A program made the translations under genes and the position numbers. A model generated the notes under the pieces. That model was given only the letters and a program-made list of their open reading frames with translations, had not been told where the DNA came from and made no database searches. Positions 1 through 8,518 of a DNA stretch of 64,000 nucleotides are shown piece by piece. The stretch comes from Bacillus_CJ salitolerans (GTDB lineage: Bacteria; Bacillota; Bacilli; Bacillales; SA4), in the NCBI RefSeq assembly GCF_042680805.1, contig NZ_JBHUEM010000020.1, positions 1 through 64,000 on the forward strand, read 5' to 3'. The stretch's first letter is position 1. Each line of letters starts with the position of its first letter.

Positions 1-615
1 TCAAGGCTATATGTTCATGAAGACATTTATGATGAGTTCATGGAAAAGTTTGTAGAAAAGACGAAAAAGCTTCAATTAGGAAATCCATTTGATAAAGGGA
101 CTCACGTAGGTGCTATTATTGACCGTAATCAACTTGAAACCATTGATGGCTACGTGAAGTCAGCTATCCAAGATGGAGCAACGATTGTAACAGGTGGTAA
201 GGAAGCAGCAGTTGAAGGCTTTGAAAATGGATACTGGTATGAGCCAACGATTATTGCAGATGTTAACCATGACATGAAGGTTGTAAAAGAAGAAATCTTT
301 GGACCTGTAGTGGTTGTCATGAAATTCAAGGATGAAAAGGAAGCTATTAAACTAGCTAATGACAGCGAGTTTGGCTTAGGATCTGCCCTTTGGACAAAAG
401 ATTACGCACGTGCAACACGCGTGTCGAAACAAATCCAAGCTGGTATTGTCATGGTAAACTGCCCATTCTCAGCCTTCCCTGGCACGCCATTTGGTGGTTA
501 CAAACAATCAGGATTTGGACGCGAGCTGTGTGTTGAAACACTTGATCTTTACACTGAAACGAAAAGTGTCATATCCTATTTTGGAAGTCGCCCATTAAAT
601 CCGTTTGGAGTTTAG
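1..615 (+). CDS. Aldehyde dehydrogenase, C-terminal part (5' end outside window)
   Basis: The reading frame is open from base 1 and continues upstream, so the Met at base 40 is internal. About 204 residues remain, covering the end of the catalytic domain and the oligomerisation tail. Family signatures seen are EEIFGPVV and PFGGYKQSGFGRE; the catalytic Cys lies before the window. The protein should oxidise an aldehyde with NAD(P)+. It precedes an enoyl-CoA hydratase and paaX, so a role in phenylacetate or phenylacetaldehyde degradation is inferred from context. The exact substrate cannot be read from this part. Confidence 0.9.
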   Translation, partial: SRLYVHEDIYDEFMEKFVEKTKKLQLGNPFDKGTHVGAIIDRNQLETIDGYVKSAIQDGATIVTGGKEAAVEGFENGYWYEPTIIADVNHDMKVVKEEIFGPVVVVMKFKDEKEAIKLANDSEFGLGSALWTKDYARATRVSKQIQAGIVMVNCPFSAFPGTPFGGYKQSGFGRELCVETLDLYTETKSVISYFGSRPLNPFGV

Positions 616-625
616 TATATTTATA

Positions 626-655
626 GAAACGAGCACTACTAAAAGTGCTCGTTTC
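626..655 (+). terminator. 12-bp perfect stem after the aldehyde dehydrogenase
   Basis: GAAACGAGCACT pairs perfectly with AGTGCTCGTTTC around a 6-nt loop. The following bases are ATTTC, so the U-tract is poor. It may be a weak or partial terminator, or an mRNA-stabilising hairpin, before the crotonase gene. Confidence 0.6.
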
Positions 656-689
656 ATTTCTAACAGATATTGCTTATGAGGTGAAAATA

Positions 690-1463
690 ATGAATCTATT
701 AATCGAACGTAACAACCATATTGTAACTGTAACACTGAATCGAGAAGAGGCTCTTAATTGTTTTAATTATGAGACACTGCAAGAGCTTGGAAATGTAGTT
801 GATAGTTTAGCAACAGAAAAAGAGGCAAGAGTTATTATCTTTACAGGTGCTGGTGGTAAGGCTTTTAGCGCAGGTGCTGATTTAAAGGAAAGAAAGCATT
901 TAACCGAGCAAGAAGTTAAACGAAATGTAAAAAAAATAAGAGAAGTATTTGATGCAGTGGCTAATCTTCCTCAACCTACAATTGCTGCAGTTAATGGCTA
1001 TGCATTCGGTGGGGGCTTTGAGCTCATGCTAGCTTGTGATTTTAGAATTGCGGTCGAAGAAGCAAAAATGGGGCTTACAGAGGTGAGCTGGGGAATTATT
1101 CCAGGAGCGGGTGGGACACAGCGCCTACCTCGCCTAATCGGTGAAACGAAAGCGAAGGAATTAATCTTTACAGCACGTAAATTCTCTGCAGCACAAGCCC
1201 TCCAGGATGGAATCGTTAATTATGTTGTATCAAAAGACCAACTAATGGTAAAGTGCATGGAATTGGCAGAGGAAATGTTAAATAATGCTCCTGTTGCCCT
1301 GCAGCAAGCAAAATATGCGATTACCATGGGAATGAATACCGATTTACATTCTGGTCTCCTGATAGAAGGAAAAGCGTACGAATTAACGATTCCTACTAAA
1401 GATAGAGTAGAAGCTTTAGAAGCATTTAGTGAAAAGAGAAAACCAGTTTTTAAAGGAGAATAA
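690..1463 (+). CDS. Enoyl-CoA hydratase/isomerase (crotonase family)
   Basis: The protein has 257 residues. The ATG at 690 is chosen because AGGTG lies 6-7 bases upstream; a longer frame from 645 runs back through the terminator hairpin. Crotonase features are the oxyanion-hole segment FSAGADLKE (about 59-67), GGGFE with Glu111, and Glu131 in GLTEVSWG. Both catalytic Glu of true hydratases are therefore present. It would hydrate or isomerise an enoyl-CoA. Lying between an aldehyde dehydrogenase and paaX, it probably acts in the beta-oxidation-like part of phenylacetyl-CoA breakdown (PaaF/PaaG role). That assignment is contextual. Confidence 0.88.
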   Translation: MNLLIERNNHIVTVTLNREEALNCFNYETLQELGNVVDSLATEKEARVIIFTGAGGKAFSAGADLKERKHLTEQEVKRNVKKIREVFDAVANLPQPTIAAVNGYAFGGGFELMLACDFRIAVEEAKMGLTEVSWGIIPGAGGTQRLPRLIGETKAKELIFTARKFSAAQALQDGIVNYVVSKDQLMVKCMELAEEMLNNAPVALQQAKYAITMGMNTDLHSGLLIEGKAYELTIPTKDRVEALEAFSEKRKPVFKGE

Positions 1464-1655
1464 TAGTCCTTATCTTTAAAGTGTTTTATTCTAATAGAAT
1501 TTATCGTGAGGTATCATGAGTTTTTATCACTGTAACACTTTAACTTGTTAATATATCAGGGGTGTGTTATTGTATTTTTTATTAGTTATGAACATATTCC
1601 GTATATACCGTAATCAAAACGTATTAATTCTAGAATTTAAAGGATGACTCGTAAT

Positions 1656-2531
1656 ATGAACACAAGATCAATGATATTTACATTATATGGGGATTATATC
1701 CGACATTATGGTAATAAAATCTGGATTGGAAGCCTTATTAAACTACTAAATGAGTTTGGCCATAACGACCAGGCTGTTCGTGCTGCTATCTCTAGAATGT
1801 CAAAACAAGGTTGGGTAGAGTCTGAAAAACAAGGGAATAAAAGCTACTATTTCCTATCAAGCCAAGGTGTAACCCGTATCGAAGAAGCTGCTAATCGTAT
1901 TTTCAAGCTAAGACCAGAGAAATGGGATGGTAAATGGAGAGTATTAATGTACACCATTCCAGAGGAAATTCGCAATATTAGAGACGAATTAAGAAAAGAG
2001 CTAATTTGGAGTGGATTCGGTACCTTTTCAAACAGTTGTTGGGTTTCCCCAAACAATTTGGACACACAAGTAACCGAGTTAATTAAGAAGTACAATATTA
2101 AAGAGTACATTGATTTTTTTGAGGCTGAATACAAAGGACCTCATGATGATCACCGACTAGTTGAAAAGTCATGGAATCTGCATGAAATAAATGAAAAGTA
2201 TCAAGGCTTCATTTCTGAATATAGCCAAAAATATATCATTGATCGAAATAAAATCCAAAAGGGTGAAATGACCCCTGCTGAATGTTTTGTCGAACGAACA
2301 AAATTAGTACATGAGTATAGAAAATTTCTGTTCGTTGATCCCGGTCTTCCTGAAGAACTTCTTCCCGATAAGTGGTTAGGTGGTCATGCAGCGACTTTAT
2401 TTTCTGATTATTATAAAGAGTTAGCGGAACCAGCCTCGAAGTTTTTTGAAGAAGTCTTTAAAGAAGGTAACACACTTATGAAAAGAGATAAACAATATGA
2501 TGTACTCAATCACCCATTGATGCTAGATTAA
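1656..2531 (+). CDS. paaX: PaaX-family transcriptional regulator
   Basis: This is a 291-residue regulator with an N-terminal winged helix (about 1-75, including LNEFGHNDQAVRAAISRMSK), the central PaaX-like domain and the C-terminal PaaX domain. The family senses phenylacetyl-CoA and represses phenylacetate operons. The ATG at 1656 is preferred over 1644 because AAAGGATG sits at a proper distance only from the later one. It follows the crotonase by about 190 bp and ends in a strong terminator, so it is probably its own unit. Its ligand would be the product of the 2-oxoacid dehydrogenase complex at 11-15.7 kb if that complex uses phenylpyruvate. Confidence 0.9.
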   Translation: MNTRSMIFTLYGDYIRHYGNKIWIGSLIKLLNEFGHNDQAVRAAISRMSKQGWVESEKQGNKSYYFLSSQGVTRIEEAANRIFKLRPEKWDGKWRVLMYTIPEEIRNIRDELRKELIWSGFGTFSNSCWVSPNNLDTQVTELIKKYNIKEYIDFFEAEYKGPHDDHRLVEKSWNLHEINEKYQGFISEYSQKYIIDRNKIQKGEMTPAECFVERTKLVHEYRKFLFVDPGLPEELLPDKWLGGHAATLFSDYYKELAEPASKFFEEVFKEGNTLMKRDKQYDVLNHPLMLD

Positions 2532-2584
2532 AGAGGATAAGAAAAAACCTATACGGTTTTTACAGGAGAGAAAATAATAAACTT

Positions 2585-2620
2585 GAGCCCACCAATTAGC
2601 ACATACTTGGTGGGCTCTTT
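2585..2620 (+). terminator. Terminator after paaX
   Basis: GAGCCCACCAA (2585-2595) pairs with TTGGTGGGCTC (2607-2617), an 11-bp perfect stem with an 11-nt loop, followed by TTT. Confidence 0.85.
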
Positions 2621-2829
2621 AATGCAATTCAATAAAGAACTATCCAACTATAATGCATTTAGTCTAATTATATTCTTGCAGGTGATAAATAAATCATCGT
2701 AAGTCAAAGAATGTGATAAATAAACTTGGATTTAGGTTTATTGGTGATTGAAAATACAATGATTGAACATTGTCCATTTACGATAATTTTATGAAGTATA
2801 ATGTAATAGTTTTTTAGGAGGAGAAATAG

Positions 2830-3412
2830 ATGGGCATAAAACATGACCTAGTTTTAGATATTGCTGGAGTTATTGCAACTAATTTCTCACCGATATTCTG
2901 GGAGGCTTTATCTTCAATATTTGAAGTTTCTCATGTGGATCTAATAACGTTTAGAACGGAAGTCCGTGAACAGTTATGGACTGGACAAATGAAAGAGCAT
3001 GAATTTTGGGATAGGTTAGTTGAAAGGTTTCCAACAGTTGATGGAAGATATGCAGCAAACCTGCTATTATCAGTAATAAAACCATTACCTGCTCTTCTAG
3101 AAATCCCGTCGTGGAGTAAGCATGCAAATATTCATTTATTAAGTAATCATCGAATTGAATGGGTGAAACATATAATTAAACCTGTTGAGGGCTACGTAAA
3201 AAGTATTACTATATCTGGGGAAGTAGGATTTTGTAAACCACAACCCGAAATATACTTAAGTTAATTCTTACTTGAACGGAAAGGTACATGTTTTGTTCGT
3301 CGATGATCAAGAGAAAAATCTTATTGAGGCACGGAATATAGGGTGGAATACTCTACTTGCTGACGATAAAGGTGAATGGATAAGCAATGTCAGTCAACAG
3401 TTACTAAGCTAA
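2830..3412 (+). pseudogene. HAD-superfamily hydrolase, frameshifted
   Basis: Frame 1 encodes 144 residues with a HAD motif I of the DxxG type (LVLDIAGVI) and the motif III lead KPQPEIY, then stops at 3262. The rest of the domain continues in another frame from about 3263, with VHVLFVDDQEKN (motif IV DD) and a C-terminal tail ending at 3412. A single indel near 3255-3265 explains the break. The intact protein would be about 194 residues, normal for a YihX-like HAD phosphatase. The start has a strong AGGAGGAG site. It could be a sequencing error, but the neighbouring 3.5 kb region is also broken. Confidence 0.8.
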
Positions 3413-3522
3413 AGGAGCAGTTATCTTTAATTTTTTTGGTAAAACCTAGTCATTAAAGGGGAGGGATAGGGTGAAGAAGTTCTTAGTTTTGTTATCTTTA
3501 TTGTTATGGAAGGGATTTTGAT

Positions 3523-3746
3523 ATGTCCATAATAAATTCATTCAAGAAAGGTGCAGAGAAAATATCTCTGAAAAATAACCAAATTGATTATTTTTCACCT
3601 CCCGTTGAATCTTTTGCTGAATGGCATTCGGGTGCTGTTTCGTAGGTGAATTACGATGTTTTTATTCTGTTGAAATTATTGGAAGAGTTTTTATTGTAGA
3701 TGAAGTTCAACAATCACTGATTAATTTAGTAAAACAAAAGTACTAA
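3523..3746 (+). pseudogene. Unrecognised small gene, frameshifted
   Basis: The ATG at 3523 follows AAGGGA and encodes 40 residues to a TAG at 3643. Continuing one base out of frame from 3642 gives a further 34 residues (VGELRCFYSVEIIGR...) to TAA at 3746. Together they make a plausible protein of about 74 residues with one indel. A GTG at 3471 with a very strong GGGGAGGG site encodes only a 16-residue hydrophobic signal-like stub ending at 3521, probably a second relic. No family recognised. Confidence 0.5.
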
Positions 3747-3816
3747 AGGTTATTAGTGTAACGGGTTCGTTTATGAAACAACTGTATTCAGAATTCATTT
3801 AAAGGTGTGGTGAATA

Positions 3817-4170
3817 GTGTTACTTTCAGAAACGAGTAAGTTTTCTCGGGGAATATTGTTTGCAGTGATGTATCTACTAAACATTTGTATAACATGGCTT
3901 GCATTATCACTTTCTGAATTTATTGTTTCATTATCAAGACTAGATGAGAGTAAAGGATATATGCTTACTAATGTTGAGGAATATCAGATTTTTATTACTC
4001 ATACTGCCATAATGTTTGTTATCCAATGCCTTATTTTACGCTTTATTTATAAATTCATGAGAAGAAGACAATACAAAAAATTAATCATTACTATTAATAT
4101 AACTGCTCATTCTTTACTGTTATTGTGGTTTGTGCTTTCGGCTTACATATATACAATAATCTTGGACTAA
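3817..4170 (+). CDS. Small membrane protein, unknown function
   Basis: The protein has 117 residues and a GTG start with AAAGGTG 9 bases upstream. It has three predicted transmembrane segments (about 10-35, 60-80 and 92-116) and a basic loop MRRRQYKK between the last two. No family was recognised. It stands alone in a region of broken genes and could itself be recently acquired or decaying, but its frame is intact. Confidence 0.6.
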   Translation: MLLSETSKFSRGILFAVMYLLNICITWLALSLSEFIVSLSRLDESKGYMLTNVEEYQIFITHTAIMFVIQCLILRFIYKFMRRRQYKKLIITINITAHSLLLLWFVLSAYIYTIILD

Positions 4171-4433
4171 ACCAAATTTCTATGAATAAAGAATTCTAAT
4201 TCAAAGAGGTAGCAATTCGATTATAATTGCAGGCACTTATCCAGCTTTATAATTCAATGGATTTACTTATGGAGGTTATCATGCGCTTACTCCATATCAA
4301 GACGTACACATCATTATAAGAAGGCCATACTTATAAAAGGGTCAATCCTTTGCTCTGTCGAATGTAAAACTGACAGCGCGGGATATATTGTTGTTAATCA
4401 AAAAGTGTCTATAACTGAACAATTTGAAGTAAC
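4171..4433. other. Intergenic, no supported gene
   Basis: Both strands carry only short interrupted frames. One (about 4217-4335, plus strand) reads like a decayed coding stretch with an internal stop but matches nothing I know. Confidence 0.5.
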
Positions 4434-4468
4434 AAAAAAATCACTAGGAAATTTCCTAGTGATTTTTT
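4434..4468. terminator. Bidirectional terminator
   Basis: The palindrome TCACTAGGAA/ATTTCCTAGTGA at 4441-4462 is flanked by a run of A on the left and T on the right. It can therefore terminate the plus-strand membrane gene and the minus-strand carbonic-anhydrase-like gene. Confidence 0.8.
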
Positions 4469-4527
4469 GTGTCATTTACTAGTCAAATGAGAAATTTATA
4501 ATGCGTTTAAACTTTCTCTTTTCTTTC

Positions 4528-5046
4528 TTATTTCTTCATAATTTCCTCTTTAAATTGTTGCCCTTTCTCAACGTACGAATCGATGGAAAGTTGGATTAGC
4601 TCAAGGTCTTTATCAGTTAATTCGCGAACTACTTTCCCTGGGGAGCCAACCACAAGTGAACGTGGGGGGATTTTTTTTCCAGGAGAAATTAAGGTATTTG
4701 CTCCGATAATACATTCTTCACCTATTTCAGCACCATCTAAAATAGTAGAGCCCATTCCAATGATGGTACGGTTATGTATGGTACATCCATGTAGAATGGC
4801 ATTATGTCCAACTGTGACTTCATCGCCAATGACTAACGGAGAACCCTCGTATAAATGACAGGTAACATTATCCTGTATACTAGTCTTATTCCCAATCGTA
4901 ATCGGTCCTTCATCTCCTCTTAAGACCGCATTAAACCAAACAGACGAGTATTCTCCAATCGTTACGTCCCCAATAATATGTGACCCAGGTGCTACAAATA
5001 CAGAAGGATCCACTTTAGGTGATTTTTGTAAAAATGAATATAACAC
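4528..5046 (-). CDS. Gamma-carbonic-anhydrase family protein (PaaY/YrdA-like)
   Basis: The protein has 172 residues forming a left-handed beta-helix of hexapeptide repeats (IGDVTIGEYSSVWFN, IGDEVTVGHN, IGMGSTI). The three zinc-type His are present: His64, His81 and His86 (spacing H-x16-H-x4-H). I choose the GTG at 5046 because AGGGGGAG lies 7 bases upstream; the ATG nine codons earlier has no such site. The family includes carbonic anhydrases and PaaY, a thioesterase of phenylacetate pathways. The location near paaX favours a PaaY-like role, but activity cannot be read from sequence. Confidence 0.85.
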   Translation of the reverse strand: MLYSFLQKSPKVDPSVFVAPGSHIIGDVTIGEYSSVWFNAVLRGDEGPITIGNKTSIQDNVTCHLYEGSPLVIGDEVTVGHNAILHGCTIHNRTIIGMGSTILDGAEIGEECIIGANTLISPGKKIPPRSLVVGSPGKVVRELTDKDLELIQLSIDSYVEKGQQFKEEIMKK

Positions 5047-5119
5047 AGTTTTTCTCCCCCTATCTATTGTCATAATATTTCAATTAGTATAACATTATTT
5101 ATACGGGGAGGGAAATTAT

Positions 5120-6067
5120 ATGAATAAACTAACACAATTTTTACATATAGACTATCCAATAATACAAGGTGGAATGGGTAATATTAGTAATGCTATTTTA
5201 ACTTCTAGTATATCGAATGCAGGTGGTTTAGGAACAATTGGAGTTGGTACTATGACACCTGAAGAAGTGGAGAGAATTGTCATTGAAACGAAAGAGCATA
5301 CATCTAAACCAATTGCAGTCAACATTCCAATTTCAGTGACAAAATTTCCAGAAGAGATGGCAGAGCTTGTAATAAAGTATAACGTTCCAATTGTTTCACT
5401 TTCAGCAGGTAATCCATCACCATACATTCCAGTATTTAAGCAAAAAGGGATAAAGATTATTTGTGTAGTGGCCACAAAAAAACAAGCAATAAAAGCGGAA
5501 GAGGCAGGGGCAGATATACTAGTTGCTGAAGGGTATGAAGCAGCCGGAATAAACTCTACTTTAGAGACCACAACACTGACATTAATTCCTCAAATTGTTT
5601 CAAGTGTAAAGATACCCGTTGTTGCTGCTGGAGGTATTGGTGATGGCAGAGGATTGGCCTCAATCTTAGCTCTAGGGGGAAGTGGAGTGCAAATGGGAAC
5701 AAGATTTATTGCAACGAAAGAAGCTCCATTTCATCCAAACTATAAAGAGGCTTTATTAAAAGCTTCAGATATAGATACCGTAATTGTCGGTAGAACAGTA
5801 GGGAAAATTAGGAGGTTAATGAACACTTCTTATGCAAAAAGTCTATTAGAATATGAAAAAACGGGAATTTCTGAAGAGGAGTTTACTAAACTTACTTCAG
5901 AGGAGTATCATAAAATAGGTGCGCTGGAAGGAAGACTTGAAGAGGGATTTATTAATAGTGGGCAAATAGCGGGCCTTCTGGATGATCTACCATCAGTCGA
6001 GGAACTCATAAAAAGAATGATTCGTGAAGCAAAAGATAGAATTAACGAAATCCAACATTTATTATAA
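5120..6067 (+). CDS. NAD(P)H-dependent flavin oxidoreductase (nitronate monooxygenase/FabK family)
   Basis: A 315-residue FMN-binding TIM barrel. N-terminal PIIQGGMGN, the phosphate-binding VVAAGGIGDGRG and GVQMGTRF are typical. The segment usually read as EGxEAGGH is here AEGYEAAGIN, so the conserved active-site His is Asn. The protein therefore belongs to a Bacillus subgroup whose reaction is not certain. GGGAGGG precedes the ATG. It is flanked by a terminator and is probably monocistronic, divergent from the carbonic-anhydrase-like gene. A role in detoxifying nitronates or in enoyl reduction is only a family-level inference. Confidence 0.8.
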   Translation: MNKLTQFLHIDYPIIQGGMGNISNAILTSSISNAGGLGTIGVGTMTPEEVERIVIETKEHTSKPIAVNIPISVTKFPEEMAELVIKYNVPIVSLSAGNPSPYIPVFKQKGIKIICVVATKKQAIKAEEAGADILVAEGYEAAGINSTLETTTLTLIPQIVSSVKIPVVAAGGIGDGRGLASILALGGSGVQMGTRFIATKEAPFHPNYKEALLKASDIDTVIVGRTVGKIRRLMNTSYAKSLLEYEKTGISEEEFTKLTSEEYHKIGALEGRLEEGFINSGQIAGLLDDLPSVEELIKRMIREAKDRINEIQHLL

Positions 6068-6068
6068 G

Positions 6069-6096
6069 AGAACCTAGTAAAAAACTAGGTTCTTTA
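6069..6096 (+). terminator. Terminator after the flavin oxidoreductase
   Basis: AGAACCTAG pairs with CTAGGTTCT (6085-6093) around a 7-nt A-rich loop, followed by TTTATTAAT. Confidence 0.8.
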
Positions 6097-6232
6097 TTAA
6101 TAAATGGATAGAAAACCATAAAATGTAAACATGTATATATATATAATATCTTGAAATAATATATTTTTCTAAAGTACTTAGAAAAATATGGATGAAAAAA
6201 CGCTATTAATCTAAAATAACATTATTTCACCA

Positions 6233-6247
6233 AATTTTTTGAAAATT
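6233..6247 (+). promoter_or_regulatory. CodY-like box abutting the importer promoter
   Basis: AATTTTTTGAAAATT matches the CodY consensus AATTTTCWGAAAATT at all but one position. It ends one base before the -35 hexamer, a repressing position. Confidence 0.6.
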
Positions 6248-6248
6248 A

Positions 6249-6278
6249 TTGACAATTAACATTTCGTGGTGATAATAT
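6249..6278 (+). promoter_or_regulatory. SigA promoter of the ABC importer operon
   Basis: TTGACA (6249-6254) and TAATAT (6273-6278) are separated by 18 bp. The predicted start near 6285 gives a leader of about 205 nt before the ATG at 6493. Confidence 0.65.
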
Positions 6279-6298
6279 AACGTTATAATAACGAAACG

Positions 6299-6314
6299 TG
6301 TGATTTACATCACA
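6299..6314 (+). promoter_or_regulatory. Crp/Fnr-type palindrome
   Basis: TGTGA-N6-TCACA is perfect. This is the binding consensus of Crp/Fnr-family regulators, including Bacillus Fnr. It lies just downstream of the predicted transcription start. Confidence 0.55.
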
Positions 6315-6318
6315 TTTC

Positions 6319-6333
6319 TTGAAAACGTTTACA
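6319..6333 (+). promoter_or_regulatory. CcpA cre site
   Basis: TTGAAAACGTTTACA fits the degenerate cre consensus WTGNAANCGNWNNCW at every fixed position. Its location downstream of the start suggests roadblock-type catabolite repression. Confidence 0.7.
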
Positions 6334-6408
6334 GTATACATACCTATATGTTGAAAATATTAGCAATTTTCCAATACTATTTTTGCTAGTGTTTTTCATA
6401 TTCATTAT

Positions 6409-6460
6409 TAGAAAACGGATCAGTTTCATTCATATGAATAATGATTTTTTGTTTTCTAAC
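6409..6460 (+). other. Leader hairpin upstream of the importer
   Basis: TTAGAAAAC (6409-6417) pairs with GTTTTCTAA (6452-6460). The loop contains the palindrome ATTCATATGAAT. There is no U-tract, so this may be an mRNA structure or a protein site rather than a terminator. Confidence 0.4.
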
Positions 6461-6492
6461 CATCAATTTTTTAATGAAAAAGGGGGATTTTT

Positions 6493-7479
6493 ATGGGAAA
6501 GCGTTTTATTAGTATGATGATAGGTTTACTAGTTTTATCTGTAATTCTATCAGGATGTGGTCAAAGTGCATCATCTGACAAACAAATTGTGATTGGTGTT
6601 ACGCAGATTGTTGAACATCCATCACTTGATGCTGCATTTGATGGCTTTAAACAGGCTCTGGAAGATAACGGTTACAAAGAAGGAGAAAATGTAAAGTATG
6701 ATGTGCAAATTGCACAAGGTGATATGAATAACAGTCAAACTGTTGCGAATAACTTCGTTGGGGACAAAGTAGATCTTATCTTTGCAAACTCTACACCAAG
6801 TGCCCAAAGTGCTTTAAATGCGACAAAAGATATTCCTATTATCTTCACTTCTGTAACAGATCCGATTGGAGCAGAACTAGTCAAGTCATTTGAAGAACCA
6901 GGTGGAAACGTAACTGGTTATACTGATACTCACCCAGAAGCAATTGCCCAAACATTTGATTTTATCATTGAAGAAATGGGAGCAAAGAAAGTCGGCGTCA
7001 TTTATAACGCTGGTGAACAAAACTCCGAGGTTCAAGTCGAAAAAATTAAAGAGATTGCTTCAAGTGCAGGTATAGAGATTGTTGAAGCTTCTGTTTCAAC
7101 TTCAGCAGATGTAAAACAAGCTACAGATTCACTAGTAGGACGTGTTGACGTCATTTACGTACCAAAAGATAACACAGTAGTGTCAGCGTTAGAGTCAGTT
7201 ATTTCTGTTGCAAATGATAAAGACATTCCTTTATTTGTTGGAGAGCTAGACTCCATGAAAAAAGGAGCTATTGCAGCAAGTGGATTCAGCTACTTTGATC
7301 TTGGATACTCAACCGGACTAATGGCTATTAAAGTGTTAGAAGGAGCCAAACCATCTGAACTTCCTGTAGGTGTTCCAGAAGAATTAAATATCGTTATTAA
7401 TACTCTTGCAGCAAAGGAGCAAGGTGTGGAAATTAAAGATTCATGGAAAGACCTTGCAGAATTTTACGATGGAGAATAA
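6493..7479 (+). CDS. ABC importer substrate-binding lipoprotein (TrpX type)
   Basis: A 328-residue lipoprotein with signal and lipobox LSGC (Cys22). The two-lobed periplasmic-binding fold of the ABC_sub_bind family (PF04392) is visible from GVTQIVEHPSLDAAFDGF, IFANSTPSAQSA, FTSVTDPIGAELV and NVTGYTD. The family includes tryptophan- and tyrosine-linked importers. It is the first gene of a three-gene operon with the permease and ATPase. Next to phenylalanine and tyrosine degradation genes, an aromatic amino acid or arylpyruvate is the likely cargo (inference). AAGGGGGA precedes the ATG. Confidence 0.85.
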   Translation: MGKRFISMMIGLLVLSVILSGCGQSASSDKQIVIGVTQIVEHPSLDAAFDGFKQALEDNGYKEGENVKYDVQIAQGDMNNSQTVANNFVGDKVDLIFANSTPSAQSALNATKDIPIIFTSVTDPIGAELVKSFEEPGGNVTGYTDTHPEAIAQTFDFIIEEMGAKKVGVIYNAGEQNSEVQVEKIKEIASSAGIEIVEASVSTSADVKQATDSLVGRVDVIYVPKDNTVVSALESVISVANDKDIPLFVGELDSMKKGAIAASGFSYFDLGYSTGLMAIKVLEGAKPSELPVGVPEELNIVINTLAAKEQGVEIKDSWKDLAEFYDGE

Positions 7480-7498
7480 TAGAGAGGATGGATAACTA

Positions 7499-8518
7499 GT
7501 GTTTACTGCCATATTCGGCTCATTTGAGTCAGGAATCATCTACGCCATCATGGCTTTAGGTGTCTACTTATCATTTAGAATACTGAATTTTCCAGACTTG
7601 ACCGTGGATGGCAGCTTTGTCACAGGTGCGGCTGTTGCAGCAACATTAATATATAGTGGGGTAAACCCAGTTGTTGCAACAGTTACCTCCCTTCTCGTAG
7701 GTTTTCTGGCAGGCTGTGCAACTGGTGCTTTACATACGTTTGGGAAAATAAACCCATTATTATCTGGTATTTTAATGATGATTGCCTTATATTCTATTAA
7801 TTTACGAATAATGGGTAAATCAAACATGCCACTCTTAAATTCGGATACATTGTTCACATCAGTAGAGAATACTTCATCATCTTTAGGGATTGATAGCGTA
7901 CTAAATAGCATTCTCAGCTTTATTGGATTAGGTGATTCCTTGCCTAGTTCATGGGGACTATTAGTATTCATGGTTATCGTTACATTTTTTATTAAGTTTT
8001 TAGTGGATGTATTCTTAAAAACTGAACTAGGATTAGCAATTCGGGCTACTGGGGATAATCAAAAAATGATTCGTAGCTTATCGGCAAACACAAATGGCTT
8101 AATTTTATTGGGCCTTGGAATATCAAATGCATTAGTTGCTTTATCAGGTGCACTTATCGCTCAATATGGCGGGTTTGCTGATATCGGTATGGGCATTGGG
8201 ATGATTATTGTTGGTTTAGCTTCAGTTATTATTGGAGAGGCTTTATTCGGTACGAAGACTCTAGTACGAACGACGCTTGCAGTAATCGGTGGTGCTATAA
8301 TTTACCGTATTGTTGTCAGCTTAGCACTAAGAGTAGATTTCTTAGAAACCGGAGACGTAAAAATAATAACAGCTACGATCGTTATTCTATCGCTAATTAT
8401 TCCAAAAATTATGGATGCTTATAGGGAAAGAAAACGCAAGAGACTTAGACTTTTGGAATTACAAAAAGTAGACATTCCTGTATCTGGGGAGGGTGAAAAT
8501 AATGCTGCAATTAAGTAA
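7499..8518 (+). CDS. ABC importer permease (TrpY type)
   Basis: A 339-residue multi-spanning protein of the branched-chain/ribose-type permease family, with eight to nine hydrophobic segments. The cytoplasmic coupling region ELGLAIRATGDNQKMIRSL and GIGMIIVGLASVIIGE are characteristic. The GTG start has GAGAGGATGG 9 bases upstream. It lies 19 bp after the binding protein and overlaps the ATPase start by 17 bp, so the three are translationally linked. It forms the membrane channel of the importer. Confidence 0.88.
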   Translation: MFTAIFGSFESGIIYAIMALGVYLSFRILNFPDLTVDGSFVTGAAVAATLIYSGVNPVVATVTSLLVGFLAGCATGALHTFGKINPLLSGILMMIALYSINLRIMGKSNMPLLNSDTLFTSVENTSSSLGIDSVLNSILSFIGLGDSLPSSWGLLVFMVIVTFFIKFLVDVFLKTELGLAIRATGDNQKMIRSLSANTNGLILLGLGISNALVALSGALIAQYGGFADIGMGIGMIIVGLASVIIGEALFGTKTLVRTTLAVIGGAIIYRIVVSLALRVDFLETGDVKIITATIVILSLIIPKIMDAYRERKRKRLRLLELQKVDIPVSGEGENNAAIK

